Source: Candidatus Contendibacter sp.
GTDB taxonomy: Bacteria > Pseudomonadota > Gammaproteobacteria > Competibacterales > Competibacteraceae
Direction: 5' to 3'
Assembly: GCA_029624675.1 (NCBI GenBank)
Contig: JARSSP010000041.1
Location: 248,001 to 312,000 of the forward strand
Length of the DNA stretch: 64,000 bases
Below the pieces are notes generated by a model. That model ran no database searches and was not told where the DNA came from. It saw only the letters and a list, made by a program, of their open reading frames with translations. Both the position numbers and the translations under genes were made by a program. This document shows, one piece after another, positions 55,761 through 64,000 of this stretch; positions within the stretch are counted from its first letter, which is position 1, and every line of letters starts with the position of its first letter.

Positions 55761-57239
55761 TTACGGCGCATCCCGTTTGGGAACTGGCAGGCCCTGGGCG
55801 ATGGCCTCGGCCCTGATCTGCTTGAGGCGAGCGCGCAACTGGGCTTCCTGATTAGGCGAAAGGCCCGGGTTTCTGAGACCCTGTTCAAGCTGTTCGATGG
55901 CGGGCAGCAGTTCGCCATTCAGATAGTAGTGTTCGGCCATGGTGGCGTGAGTCGCCGCCACATCGCCGGAACGCTGCGCCGCCTGGGCGTAGCTGGCGTA
56001 CAGCGTCGGATCGTTGGGCCGTCGGCGCAGATGCGGTTGCAGCAGGCGCATGGCCAGCTTGGGATCGCCCTGGGTGGCCAAGGCGCGGCCATAGTGCATC
56101 GCTAGGGTAAAATCATCGGGATAGATCTGCCGCGCTTCCTCGAACAGCCGCCAGCCCTGGGACCGATCCTCCCGCGCCAGCGCCAACTCGGCGGCCTCGA
56201 TCCGAAAGGCCAGCCGGTCGGGATCACTTTTGAGCAAGCGATTGATTTGTTGCTGGGCATCGCCATAGCGGCCGGCCTGGCGCAGCGCCAGCGCGTAGGC
56301 GTAACGCTCAGCGGTTTCGCTGGCGTAGCTGCCCTTGGCGAGCGTGGTTTCGAGATCGCGGATCAGGGAATTATTGTCGTCGGTCGCCAATACCCGTACC
56401 CGCGCCTTGATCAAGTCATAGGCTTTGCGGTCGCGCGGCGCGGTCCGCCGCGCCGGTGGAATGTCGATCCGGTCCTGGGTATCGGCGGCGCGGCTTTCCG
56501 GGCGCGGGTGGGTCAACAACATTTCCGGAACCCGGTTGCGCGCCTCGCCGCCCGCCATGCGCTCCAGCTTGGCGAAAAAGTCGCTCATGCCCCGGGGATC
56601 GAACCCGGCCCTGGCCAAAAACTGCATGCCGATCCGGTCGGCCTCTTGTTCGTTGGCGCGGGTGAAGCTGATCTGATGCTGGGCGCCAGCGGCCATGGTC
56701 CCGACCATCGCCGCCTGCCCCGCCTGCTTGCTGGCCGCCGCCAGCGCCGCTCCGGCGACCATGGCGGCCGCCATCGGGAGGGTCATCCGCTTCATGTCGG
56801 CAATGGCGCGGACGATGTGACGTTGGGAGACGTGGGCGATTTCGTGAGCGATCACGCCAGCCAGTTCGTCTTCCCGCTGGGTGGCTAGCAATAGACCGGC
56901 ATTGACGCCAATGAAATTGTGTGGCAGGGCGAAGGCGTTGATGCTGGAATCGCGGACCATGAAGAAGGTGAACGGCACGCCGTTCTGGTCGGCATAGGCA
57001 ACGATGCTCTGACCAATGGAATTGAGATACTCGTTCGCCTGGACATCGTCCACCACCGCGCCGCGCGCGCGCAGTTGTCGCATGATCTCCAACCCCATCC
57101 GCTGCTCCTCGTCGGGGCCAAAATAGGCTTGGGAGGGGTCGCCGATGTCTGGCAGGCGGATGGATTGGGCAGTGGACCGAGCGGCGGGCGCCAGCGCGAG
57201 GATCAGGCTCAGGCTTAGGAGCAAAAGACGTGGAGGCAT
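55761..57239 (-). CDS. BepA-like periplasmic M48 metalloprotease with TPR domain
   Basis: Outer-membrane quality-control protease and chaperone of the BepA (YfgC) type. The 492 residues start at ATG 57239 with a Sec signal peptide (LLLLSLSLILALAPAARS). The zinc site is HEIAHVSQRH (about residues 130–140), with the third ligand in ANEQEADRIGMQFL. The C-terminal half has TPR-like repeats such as AYALALRQAGRYGDAQQQIN, TLAMHYGRALATQGDPKLAM and YASYAQAAQRSGDVAATHA. An open frame to 57407 has no signal. Confidence 0.92.
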   Translation of the reverse strand: MPPRLLLLSLSLILALAPAARSTAQSIRLPDIGDPSQAYFGPDEEQRMGLEIMRQLRARGAVVDDVQANEYLNSIGQSIVAYADQNGVPFTFFMVRDSSINAFALPHNFIGVNAGLLLATQREDELAGVIAHEIAHVSQRHIVRAIADMKRMTLPMAAAMVAGAALAAASKQAGQAAMVGTMAAGAQHQISFTRANEQEADRIGMQFLARAGFDPRGMSDFFAKLERMAGGEARNRVPEMLLTHPRPESRAADTQDRIDIPPARRTAPRDRKAYDLIKARVRVLATDDNNSLIRDLETTLAKGSYASETAERYAYALALRQAGRYGDAQQQINRLLKSDPDRLAFRIEAAELALAREDRSQGWRLFEEARQIYPDDFTLAMHYGRALATQGDPKLAMRLLQPHLRRRPNDPTLYASYAQAAQRSGDVAATHATMAEHYYLNGELLPAIEQLEQGLRNPGLSPNQEAQLRARLKQIRAEAIAQGLPVPKRDAP

Positions 57240-57349
57240 GGACTTTTCGGCGGGCAGGATAGTCGACGATAAGACTGGGAAAACCGCCGCGCGTTCCCCC
57301 GGGAAGGCGGGAATTCTTGATGGAGCCCAAACACGATGGGCAGCCTGCG

Positions 57350-57781
57350 CTAGCGCTTGAACGCCAAAATCAAGACCCCACCCGCCACGAGGGCCATACC
57401 CAGCCACTCACGCGCGGAAGGTCGCTCGCCAAGAAACACGACCGAGAACATTGCGACGAGAACCAGGCTGAATTTGTCCACGGGCGCTACCTTGGAGGCA
57501 TCGCCCATTTGAAGCGCGCGAAAGTAGCAAGCCCAAGAGGCGCCGGTCGCCAAAGCGGACAAACTGAGAAATAGCCATGTATTGGCCGAAAGCGCGGATG
57601 GATCGCTCCATTTACCCGTCAATCCAATGAAACCAAACAGCACAAGGACAACGATGACGGTGCGAATCAACGTGGCAAGATCGGAATCAACGCCTTGGAT
57701 ACCTATCTTTGCCAGGATAGTGGTCAGAGCGGCAAAAACGGCTGACAGCACCGCCCAAAAGAACCAGCCGTTCGATACCAT
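57350..57781 (-). CDS. Single-domain EamA/DMT-type transporter
   Basis: A membrane protein of 143 residues with one EamA domain of about five segments: FFWAVLSAVFAALTTILAKI, TLIRTVIVVLVLFGF, ANTWLFLSLSALATGASWAC, SLVLVAMFSVVFLGERPSAR and LGMALVAGGVLILAF. The motif FLGERPS is typical of EmrE-like half-sized DMT proteins, which work as dimers. The solute is unknown. It lies between a frameshifted HNH gene and the BepA-like gene. Confidence 0.82.
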   Translation of the reverse strand: MVSNGWFFWAVLSAVFAALTTILAKIGIQGVDSDLATLIRTVIVVLVLFGFIGLTGKWSDPSALSANTWLFLSLSALATGASWACYFRALQMGDASKVAPVDKFSLVLVAMFSVVFLGERPSAREWLGMALVAGGVLILAFKR

Positions 57782-57824
57782 ATTTCAGCATCCGTGAAGC
57801 CATTTTTCGGCGCACCTTTTCAAG

Positions 57825-58174
57825 TCAGACTGCAACAATTTTTTGGGCCTGAACCCGTGGATGCCAACGCCCTGCTGCGATACGCCGCCGAACGTAACCT
57901 GCATACGATTCAGGTGAGCGAACGCGTTTGGCTTTGTGACGTGTTTGATTGCAAAAGCGGCACGCGGCCACAATGTTGGCGACTTCATTGCAACCACCTT
58001 GCGATACCGGAAGCAAATGCTCTGCCGTGCACTGCCGCTGACGCGCAGCCGTAACAGTGATATCGAAGAGCTGCGCGAACTGCGCGCAGTCTGTAATCCA
58101 CATTTGAGGTAACAGCACAGGCCGGACTGACGAACGAAAGCTAACTGACGAAGGCGGCGAATCGATTTTGACAT
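57825..58174 (-). pseudogene. Frameshifted HNH endonuclease
   Basis: The first part reads SIRRLRQLAFVRQSGLCCY from 58174; the frame then shifts near 58110 and continues PQMWITDCAQFAQLFDITVT, then RQCTAEHLLPVSQGGCNEVA and NIVAACRFCNQTRHKAKRV. The joined product has the Cys pairs and the EHL…N…H pattern of HNH nucleases and the usual RIAAGRWHP tail. One base deleted or inserted, in the sequence or in the organism, breaks it. Confidence 0.7.
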
Positions 58175-58195
58175 ACGAGCTCCAGGAAATTGTGG

Positions 58196-58247
58196 GAGCC
58201 CCGTATCATCCGGATGTGGGTATCAGAGGGTGAGCTAGTACGGGCTC
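58196..58247. other. Structured element in a gene-free stretch
   Basis: GAGCCCCGTA (58196–58205) pairs with TACGGGCTC (58239–58247), with an inner ATCCGGAT palindrome. It recalls group II intron ends (GAGCC…TACGG), but the spacing and bulges do not fit domain V. The rest of 58175–58484 contains no gene that I can support. Confidence 0.3.
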
Positions 58248-58484
58248 AGCCCGACAGCCACAAATCAATGCCGAGAGTATTTGGCATTGCCGCCGCAGCT
58301 TTTGTATCACGTCCGGTCACGGATGGCAATTACCTTTAGCATCGCCGATGCACGATCCTTAGCGTCACAGAAACGAGTTGCTCAATAAAAAAGCATAAAA
58401 GATCAGTAGTTATGAATGTCAAGCTCAGGTTGCTTGATCCATCGGCCCGATTCGGCGCCATATCGCATCCAACGCCAGCAACCC

Positions 58485-59222
58485 TTAGAAACACCCGCCC
58501 CAGGTTTCGCGCTGAATCTGACTGTTTTTCGGCACCAGGGCGAAATCGCAGGCACGCAAAAACGGAATATCGGTCAGGCTGTCCCCAGCGCCGAGGGTGA
58601 CGATGGGGCCGTCCCGCTCCAACTCCATCGCCACCTGGCGCACGGCATCGTGTTTTTGCGCGCCCCGGACCACCACCGCCAAATTGGCGCCGTTGCGATG
58701 CAAGGCCAGTTCTGGTGGCAAGCCAAACTCCTCCAGCCGCGCCCACGCGCCGGCCAGTACCTCACCCTCTTCGTTGGCCTTGACCGAGACGTAGGTCAGC
58801 CACTCGTCCACCAGATGGCAAGTCACCCGGTAGCCACCCGCCACCGCGCCGGCGCTGAGGTGGGCGGCGACCTCCCGCAACAGCGGTTGCGCGGCCATCA
58901 ACAGCGGCCTTATTTGATCGTGCCACCAAGCCGGCAATGCGCCATCGGGTTGGCGAATCACCGCGCCGTGATGGGTGACGCGCCAGGAGGTGAATGCAAT
59001 CGCCACTCGCGCCAGCGCCGCGTCGGTGCGGCCGGTCACCGGAATCACCGTGCCCTGTTCCAGCCAGAACTCCAGCAACCGCCGCTGGGCGCGGGTCATG
59101 AACGACAGCGCCTGGCCAGCGCGATCCACCGCCGCCGGTTGCACCGGCTCGCCGGGTGGGCACTTCGGCGCGGTTTGCAAGATCGTGTCGTCGAGATCGA
59201 GAAAGATCACGATGCGCGGCAT
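58485..59222 (-). CDS. HAD phosphatase of the PRTase–TRSP module
   Basis: A HAD-superfamily phosphatase of 245 residues starting MPRIVIFLDLDDTI at ATG 59222, behind GGAGGAACC. Motif I is DLDDT (residues 9–13), motif II TGRTDAAL, the conserved Lys is probably in QKHDAVRQVAMEL, and motif IV is GAGDSLTDIPFL. The C2-type cap between them suggests a sugar-phosphate or similar substrate. It overlaps the end of the PRTase–TRSP gene by 16 bases, so they act together. In ter operons of other bacteria such HAD enzymes accompany PRTase–TRSP proteins. Confidence 0.82.
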   Translation of the reverse strand: MPRIVIFLDLDDTILQTAPKCPPGEPVQPAAVDRAGQALSFMTRAQRRLLEFWLEQGTVIPVTGRTDAALARVAIAFTSWRVTHHGAVIRQPDGALPAWWHDQIRPLLMAAQPLLREVAAHLSAGAVAGGYRVTCHLVDEWLTYVSVKANEEGEVLAGAWARLEEFGLPPELALHRNGANLAVVVRGAQKHDAVRQVAMELERDGPIVTLGAGDSLTDIPFLRACDFALVPKNSQIQRETWGGCF

Positions 59223-60331
59223 GGTTCCTCCACCGTCAGCGCCAGGCCGCCGATCAGGCTGGGCAGCGGATGCGCCGCCAGCATGGCGGGATGCTCGTAA
59301 ACGACGACCGGCAACCGATCCGGATCGAGGTTGTAAAGATAATTGGGAATGCCGTCGCCGTAATGGTCTTGAAATTCTCGACGGCTGGCGATGGCGTCGC
59401 CGACCAGGATCGGCGAACGGGTGGTGGACTGGAAACGCACGTCCCAACCTTCCTCCTCCAGCGCCAGCGCCAAGCGAAACGGGGTATAGGTGTATTCACC
59501 GGTGCCGATGATCGTCAACGGCTGGCCGCGCGGGCAAACCGGCCAGCCGGGCGAACGCCAGCGACCGGCGATCAGTCCGACCCGCGCCGGGTCGGCCACG
59601 AGATTGTCGTGGTGGCGAGCCACATCCACCACGACTTGGGGCAACGTCGGCGGCGGAAACGCCGAATCCGGCTCAAAGTGAAATTCGCCTTCGACCAGCG
59701 CCGGAAAGCGCAATGGTCGTCGCAACAGCACGGCCAACTCCCGGCGGCGCGCGTCGCTCAGCCAGTTGGTGATACATACCAGCACAATCCGTTCGACGCC
59801 GGGATTGCACTCCACATAAGCCCGCGCCAGTTCCATCAGGGTGCGGCCCGTGGAAATCTCGTCGTCCACCAGCACCAGAGTTCGCGCCGCCCGGAACAAG
59901 GGCTGCAATGCCCGCTCGGGCAGATAGACCGCGTGCTCCGGCGCATGGCTATGACATTCGTCGAAACCGAACGCCAGGGGGCGCGACAGGCGACAACGGG
60001 TGGTTTGCAGGTACAGGATGTCGTCGCGCCCAGCTTGCAACGCCGCTTCCTCGGCCACGCCACGCCCCAACGCGGTGGCGGTTTCCGCCATGCCGATCAC
60101 CAGCAGCGGCCCTGGTAAATCGGCAATCTGGGTCGCGAGCCGAGCGTGAATCTCGCGCATGACCGTGGGCCGAACCGGCCAGTGCTTGCCCAACACCTTG
60201 CTGACGAACAGATACAGCCGTCGGGGATTCTGGCGGGTGGCGCAGGCCAGGCAGCGTTCCAGCGGCCATTCCTCGCGCCGGACGATCACGGTCAATCGTC
60301 CGGCCTGAATCGGCAGCATCAGGGTTCGCAT
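59207..60331 (-). CDS. Phosphoribosyltransferase–TRSP domain protein
   Basis: A protein of 374 residues. The N-terminal phosphoribosyltransferase domain has the PRPP-binding loop TLVLVDDEISTGRTLMEL (about residues 150–167) and VIGMAETATALGRGVAEEA. The C-terminal TRSP domain has IIGTGEYTYTPFRLALALEE and the naming motif FQSTTRSPI. Such two-domain proteins are described in tellurium-resistance (Ter) associated gene clusters, where they are predicted to make a nucleoside-like compound. No terD-type gene is in the window. It overlaps the HAD gene and follows the glycosyltransferase gene by 12 bases. Confidence 0.83.
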   Translation of the reverse strand: MRTLMLPIQAGRLTVIVRREEWPLERCLACATRQNPRRLYLFVSKVLGKHWPVRPTVMREIHARLATQIADLPGPLLVIGMAETATALGRGVAEEAALQAGRDDILYLQTTRCRLSRPLAFGFDECHSHAPEHAVYLPERALQPLFRAARTLVLVDDEISTGRTLMELARAYVECNPGVERIVLVCITNWLSDARRRELAVLLRRPLRFPALVEGEFHFEPDSAFPPPTLPQVVVDVARHHDNLVADPARVGLIAGRWRSPGWPVCPRGQPLTIIGTGEYTYTPFRLALALEEEGWDVRFQSTTRSPILVGDAIASRREFQDHYGDGIPNYLYNLDPDRLPVVVYEHPAMLAAHPLPSLIGGLALTVEEPCRAS

Positions 60332-60343
60332 CGTCCGTTCGCG

Positions 60344-61336
60344 TCAGACCAAATCGTTCAGGATGGTCCGGATTCGATGACCGTAGGTGTGCTCCGCCAG
60401 CACCCGCTGGCGGCCCGCCTCGGCGACATGGGTACCGAAGGCAGGCTCGCGCCGTAGCCGGGCCACCAGTACGTTAAGTTCCTCACGATCCCGATACACC
60501 AGAATTTCCCGGCCCGGCTCAAAGCACAGCGGCAGATCGGGCAAATCGTCGTTCAGCACCGGGGCGCCACAGGCCAGCGGTTCGAAGCTGCGTTGATTCA
60601 AGCCATGCTCCACGTTCGCCTCGTTACGGACGTTGAGCACGGCAAAATGGCGTTGGTAAAGCCAGATCAGATGCGCTCGGCCGATTTTGCGATTGCTCAC
60701 CCGATGGAAGCCGTCGCGCGCCAGCTCGCTCCAGTCGGTGCCCACGATCCGAGCCGGTGTATCCAAGCTCCGCACCACGGTTTCGCGGAATTCGGTGCGG
60801 CTGGCGACGAACAGCAGTTCGGCGCGGCGCGCGACGGGACTCGGCCGGAATCGCTCTGGATCGACCGCCAGCGGCAAATAACGGCCGGGCGCGGTAAAAC
60901 CGGCGGCATCGGCGTCCTGGAAAAAACGGGTGTCGGTGTAATAAAGCCGGTCGCAGCAATCCGCCCGCTCCCGGCCATCCATCGGAAAACGGTCGCCCAC
61001 CAGTCCCGCGATCCGTGGCCGCCAAGGCAAGCCGTGCAGAATCCGGTAATAATCCAGTGGCACGCCGAACACACCCGTCACGACCACCAGGTCCGGGCGA
61101 AAATCCATCAGCGTCCGCTCGAACCGGGCCAGCATCCAGCCGGTGGTCGCCGCGTCGCGGCCTTGCCACTTGGCGCGCAGACGCGATCTCAGGGTATCTC
61201 CGTTGATCGCAAAAACATGCGTGACGACCCCATCCAGATGGGCGCAGGCGCGATGCAGGTTCTCTAGCCATAGCACCAGGCTGCCGCGCTTGCCAAGCAA
61301 TAGAATACGGGTGGACGGCTGAACGGCGGCCATCAT
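60344..61336 (-). CDS. CgeB-like glycosyltransferase of the same module
   Basis: About 330 residues from ATG 61336 (MMAAVQPSTRILLLGKRG); a GTG at 61378 is the alternative. The GT-B-like pattern consists of an N-terminal Rossmann half and a C-terminal half with GLNQRSFEPLACGAPVLNDD, then FEPGREILVYRDREELNVLV and the CgeB-like AEAGRQRVLAEHTYGHRI. Sugar donor and acceptor are unknown. As first gene of a three-gene operon with the PRTase–TRSP and HAD genes, it may add a sugar to the molecule they make. Confidence 0.78.
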   Translation of the reverse strand: MMAAVQPSTRILLLGKRGSLVLWLENLHRACAHLDGVVTHVFAINGDTLRSRLRAKWQGRDAATTGWMLARFERTLMDFRPDLVVVTGVFGVPLDYYRILHGLPWRPRIAGLVGDRFPMDGRERADCCDRLYYTDTRFFQDADAAGFTAPGRYLPLAVDPERFRPSPVARRAELLFVASRTEFRETVVRSLDTPARIVGTDWSELARDGFHRVSNRKIGRAHLIWLYQRHFAVLNVRNEANVEHGLNQRSFEPLACGAPVLNDDLPDLPLCFEPGREILVYRDREELNVLVARLRREPAFGTHVAEAGRQRVLAEHTYGHRIRTILNDLV

Positions 61337-61478
61337 GGCGTCGCTGCCCGTCCAGCCAAGGCCCGCGAGCGATTCCACTCACGAGCATGATTCGGATTCA
61401 TCGCGCTCCCGCTATATTTTTTTGCCATAGTCCGGTAATACTAAAACAGCCTTATCCACCTTTACCGAGGAGATCCGC

Positions 61479-62495
61479 ATGAATCCACTCAAAACCTTCA
61501 CGACCGTCACCATCTTGCTGCTGACCGCGTCCGGCGCCGCCCACGCCGGCACCACCCTCGACGCCATCAAGAAGAACGGCTTCATCAAGTGCGGCGTCAG
61601 CGATGGCCTGCCCGGTTTTTCCTTTGCCGAAAAGGGTAACTATAACGGCATCGACGTGGATGTGTGTCGCGCCGTCGCCGCCGCCGTGTTCGGCGATCCC
61701 ACCAAGATCAAGTTCACCCCACTGACCGCCAAGGAACGCCTAACCGCCCTGCAATCGGGCGAAATCGACGTGCTGTCCCGCAACACTACCTGGACCTCCA
61801 GCCGCGATTCCGCCCAGGGGCTGAATTTCACCGGCGTCACCTATTACGACGGCCAAGGCTTCCTGGTCAACAAGAAACTGGGCATCAAGAGCGCCAAGCA
61901 ACTGGATGGCGCGACCGTGTGCGTCCAGGCGGGCACCACCACGGAATTGAATCTGAGCGATTACTTCCGCACCAACAAGATGAAACTCACTCCCATCACC
62001 TACGATAAGTCCGACGAAAGCGCCAAATCACTGGAAGCGGGCCGTTGCGACGTGCTGACCTCGGACCAGTCGCAGTTGTACGCCCAGCGCATCAAGCTGG
62101 CCAAGCCGGATGAGTACATCGTGCTACCGGAGGTGATCTCCAAGGAACCCCTGGGACCGGTGGTCCGCCACGGCGACGACGACTGGTTCGATATCGTCAA
62201 ATGGACGCTGTTCGTCATGGTCAACGCCGAAGAACTGGGCGTCAATTCCAAGAACGTTGAGGAGATGAAAAAATCCACCAATCCCGATGTGAAGCGGCTA
62301 CTGGGCGTTGAGGGTGACAAGGGCAAGGATTTTGGTTTGGCGAACGACTGGATGGCGGTCGTGATCAAGCAAGTCGGCAATTACGGCGAAATCTTTGAGC
62401 GCAACGTTGGTCAGGGCAGCCCCTTGAAGATCCAACGGGGTTTGAACGCGCTATGGAATCAGGGTGGCCTGCAATACGCGCCGCCGGTCCGATAA
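61479..62495 (+). CDS. aapJ: Polar amino-acid ABC transporter binding protein (AapJ-like)
   Basis: Periplasmic binding protein of a general L-amino-acid importer. The 338 residues start with a Sec signal peptide (FTTVTILLLTASGAAHA) behind GAGGAG. The type II fold is seen in GFIKCGVSDGLPGFSFAEKG, NYNGIDVDVCRAVAAAVFGD, the ligand Arg region VLSRNTTWTSSRDSAQ and CDVLTSDQSQLYAQRIKL. AapJ is longer than glutamine- or glutamate-specific binders, as here. A hairpin separates it from the permease genes. Confidence 0.92.
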   Translation: MNPLKTFTTVTILLLTASGAAHAGTTLDAIKKNGFIKCGVSDGLPGFSFAEKGNYNGIDVDVCRAVAAAVFGDPTKIKFTPLTAKERLTALQSGEIDVLSRNTTWTSSRDSAQGLNFTGVTYYDGQGFLVNKKLGIKSAKQLDGATVCVQAGTTTELNLSDYFRTNKMKLTPITYDKSDESAKSLEAGRCDVLTSDQSQLYAQRIKLAKPDEYIVLPEVISKEPLGPVVRHGDDDWFDIVKWTLFVMVNAEELGVNSKNVEEMKKSTNPDVKRLLGVEGDKGKDFGLANDWMAVVIKQVGNYGEIFERNVGQGSPLKIQRGLNALWNQGGLQYAPPVR

Positions 62496-62513
62496 GGAAG
62501 GCAAAAGGTACAG

Positions 62514-62543
62514 GCGGGGAAAGAGCCGAGTTCGTTCCCCGCG
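62514..62543 (+). terminator. Intercistronic hairpin between aapJ and aapQ
   Basis: GCGGGGAA (62514–62521) pairs with TTCCCCGC (62536–62543), followed a few bases later by CTTTTCTCC. It is placed to protect the aapJ message end or to lower expression of the permease genes relative to the binding protein. Confidence 0.5.
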
Positions 62544-62596
62544 TTGACTTTTCTCCCCCTTGCGCGGCATTGAAGGTTAGCAACCTGCCACCCTTG

Positions 62597-62620
62597 GCCT
62601 TTAGCCTTTAGCCTTTAGCC
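62597..62620 (+). repeat. Tandem 7-bp repeat GCCTTTA
   Basis: Three full copies of GCCTTTA plus GCC lie 20 bases before the aapQ ATG, directly ahead of its ribosome site (AAGGA). Slippage would change leader length but not the protein. Confidence 0.85.
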
Positions 62621-62639
62621 TCCTTTCCCAAGGAACCCC

Positions 62640-63821
62640 ATGGCTGAGCACGCCCCCGCCCCGGTCAAACCGCCGTTCTGGAACGACCCCTGGATTCGAG
62701 CGATTCTGTTCCAAGCCATCGCCCTCGTGGTCACCATCGCCTTCGGGCTGTATATTTTCGACAACACCCAAGCTAACCTGCGCCGGCTCGGCATCGCCTC
62801 CGGTTTCGACTTTCTCTCTTCGCCATCCGGTTTCGACATCATCCAAAGTCTGATTCCGTATTCGGCAACTTCTAGCTACGGCCGGGTGTTCTGGGTCGCC
62901 CTGCTGAACACCTTGCTGGTGTCGGCGCTGGGCATCGTCCTAGCCACCCTGCTCGGTTTCGTGATCGGCATCGCCCGCCTCTCCAAAAACTGGCTGATTT
63001 CCCGGTTGGCGCTGGTCTACATCGAAACCTTTCGCAATATCCCCCTCCTGCTGCAAATCTTCTTCTGGTACTTCGCCGTGCTGCGGGCGATGCCGGCCCC
63101 CCGGCAAAGCTTGAACCTGGGGGACATGGTGTTCCTGAATATCCGCGGGCTCTACCTGCCAGCGCCCGAATTCCAAACCGGTTTCGGCTGGGTGTTGGCG
63201 GCGTTCGGGATCACGGTCGTGCTGACCGTGCTACTGGCGCGCTGGGCGCGGCGCCGACAGCGGGCGACCGGCCGGCAGTTCCCCATCTTCTCGATCGCGC
63301 TGGCGCTACTGTTGGGTCTGCCATTGCTGACGTTCTGGCTAGCCGGTTCGCCGCTGGTCTGGCAAATCCCGGAATTGCAGGGCTTCAACTTCCGGGGCGG
63401 CTGGGTGATCATCCCGGAAATGGCGTCGCTGCTGCTGGCGCTGACCATCTACACCGCCACCTTCATCGCCGAGATCGTCCGCGCCGGCATCCAGGCGGTC
63501 AGCCACGGTCAGACCGAAGCGTCGCTCTCGCTGGGACTCACTTCCAGCCTGACCCTGCGCCTGATCATCCTGCCGCAGGCGCTGCGGGTGATCATCCCGC
63601 CGCTGACCAATCAGTACCTCAATTTGACCAAGAACTCCTCGCTGGCCGCCGCCATCGGCTATCCCGATCTGGTCTCCGCCTTTGCCGGCACCGTGCTCAA
63701 CCAGACCGGCCAGGCCATCGAGTGCATCGCCATCACCATGGCGGTCTACCTCACCATCAGCCTACTGATTTCCCTCATGATGAACTGGTACAACCGGCGG
63801 GTCGCGCTGGTGGAGCGGTGA
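62640..63821 (+). CDS. aapQ: Polar amino-acid ABC transporter permease (AapQ-like)
   Basis: Inner-membrane subunit of 393 residues with about eight membrane segments. The first is at about 21–40, and the HisM-type core contains LLVSALGIVLATLLGFVIGI, VYIETFRNIPLLLQIFFWYF and the EAA loop HGQTEASLSLGLTSSLTLRL. The long insertion between the first segments is typical of AapQ/YhdX and distinguishes them from GlnP. It ends 3 bases before the next permease gene. Confidence 0.92.
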   Translation: MAEHAPAPVKPPFWNDPWIRAILFQAIALVVTIAFGLYIFDNTQANLRRLGIASGFDFLSSPSGFDIIQSLIPYSATSSYGRVFWVALLNTLLVSALGIVLATLLGFVIGIARLSKNWLISRLALVYIETFRNIPLLLQIFFWYFAVLRAMPAPRQSLNLGDMVFLNIRGLYLPAPEFQTGFGWVLAAFGITVVLTVLLARWARRRQRATGRQFPIFSIALALLLGLPLLTFWLAGSPLVWQIPELQGFNFRGGWVIIPEMASLLLALTIYTATFIAEIVRAGIQAVSHGQTEASLSLGLTSSLTLRLIILPQALRVIIPPLTNQYLNLTKNSSLAAAIGYPDLVSAFAGTVLNQTGQAIECIAITMAVYLTISLLISLMMNWYNRRVALVER

Positions 63822-63824
63822 CCG

Positions 63825-64000
63825 ATGCCCGAACCCCGCGTTCCACACTCCAATCTCCCGCCGCCGACCAGTACGACCGGCGTCGTCGGCTGGCTGCGCC
63901 GCAGCCTGTTCTCCTCGCCGCTCAACGCCGTCCTGACCCTCCTAGCGGTTTACCTGCTCTACGTCACTCTGCCGCCGCTGTTGCGCTGGGCGTTCCTGGA
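63825..64000 (+). CDS. aapM: Polar amino-acid ABC transporter permease (AapM-like), partial
   Basis: The first 58 codons are present, starting MPEPRVPHSNLPPPTSTTGV and reaching a membrane segment LNAVLTLLAVYLLYVTL before the window ends. The position after AapQ and the N-terminal pattern (VVGWLRRSLFSSPLNA) match AapM/YhdY. The AapP ATPase gene is expected to follow outside the window. Confidence 0.8.
   Translation, partial: MPEPRVPHSNLPPPTSTTGVVGWLRRSLFSSPLNAVLTLLAVYLLYVTLPPLLRWAFL

Noticed and set aside
58196..58247. Group II intron domain V
   Set aside because: The GAGCC…TACGG stem looked suggestive, but length, bulge and loop do not fit the 34-base domain V, and no reverse transcriptase is nearby.

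Overview
The window looks like chromosomal DNA from a GC-rich gammaproteobacterium. The ancestral lolA–rarA–serS order is still visible, most genes are high-GC, and there is a class III (PhaC/PhaE) polyhydroxyalkanoate (PHA) locus, a PPi-type phosphofructokinase, polyphosphate kinase and polyphosphate glucokinase. This gene mix fits the Candidatus Competibacter/Contendobacter group of PHA-storing wastewater bacteria. The placement is inference from gene content, not a database match. I saw no rRNA or tRNA genes, no CRISPR array and no intact transposase.

Layout. 0.2–10.9 kb: HEAT-repeat and J-domain proteins, serS, a thiolase, an unusual protein with an internal HPr-like site next to PPi-dependent phosphofructokinase, then rarA, lolA and an orphan mraZ that reads like a Bacteroidetes MraZ. 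10.9–18.2 kb: DUF779 and aldehyde dehydrogenase, a fused 5-oxoprolinase/hydantoinase interrupted in frame by a palindromic repeat, a VTT membrane protein and a GNAT protein. 18.2–26.9 kb: a Pho-box-preceded pstS-C-A-B-pstS operon with no phoU, followed by a Fic-like protein without the catalytic His, ppk and a small HAD protein. 26.9–34.9 kb: a decaying zone with remnants of ornithine decarboxylase, carboxynorspermidine dehydrogenase, DUF155, phosphotransacetylase and a glycosyltransferase, between intact nspC, fabI, ackA, a ZntB-like transporter and ppgK; it ends in nested palindromic repeats. 34.9–37.6 kb: a tight btaA-btaB-plcP operon for replacing phospholipid with betaine lipid. 37.6–39.1 kb: gene tails and an AT-rich, probably acquired periplasmic binding protein. 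39.1–44.2 kb: an esterase, a dihaem lipoprotein and the PhoX phosphatase behind a four-half-site Pho box. 44.3–51.2 kb: mltD, a Sel1 protein, a CDP-alcohol phosphatidyltransferase, an AI-2E-type permease, paaK with an ACT protein, and a phytase-like esterase lipoprotein. 51.4–55.7 kb: phaA-phaB-phaR facing phaE-phaC. 55.8–61.3 kb: a BepA-like protease, half a DMT transporter, a frameshifted HNH gene, and a three-gene glycosyltransferase / PRTase-TRSP / HAD-phosphatase module. 61.5–64.0 kb: an Aap-type polar amino-acid ABC importer running off the end.

Two themes link the genes. The first is phosphorus economy: high-affinity Pst uptake, PhoX scavenging, betaine-lipid remodelling (PlcP releases diacylglycerol for BtaA/BtaB), polyphosphate synthesis, polyphosphate-driven glucose phosphorylation and PPi-driven glycolysis. 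Three candidate Pho boxes with 11-bp periodicity support joint control by PhoB. The second is carbon storage as PHA. The points most worth following are the Pst–Fic-like–Ppk arrangement, the HPr-like protein beside PPi-PFK, the phoX–dihaem pair and the TRSP module lacking Ter genes.
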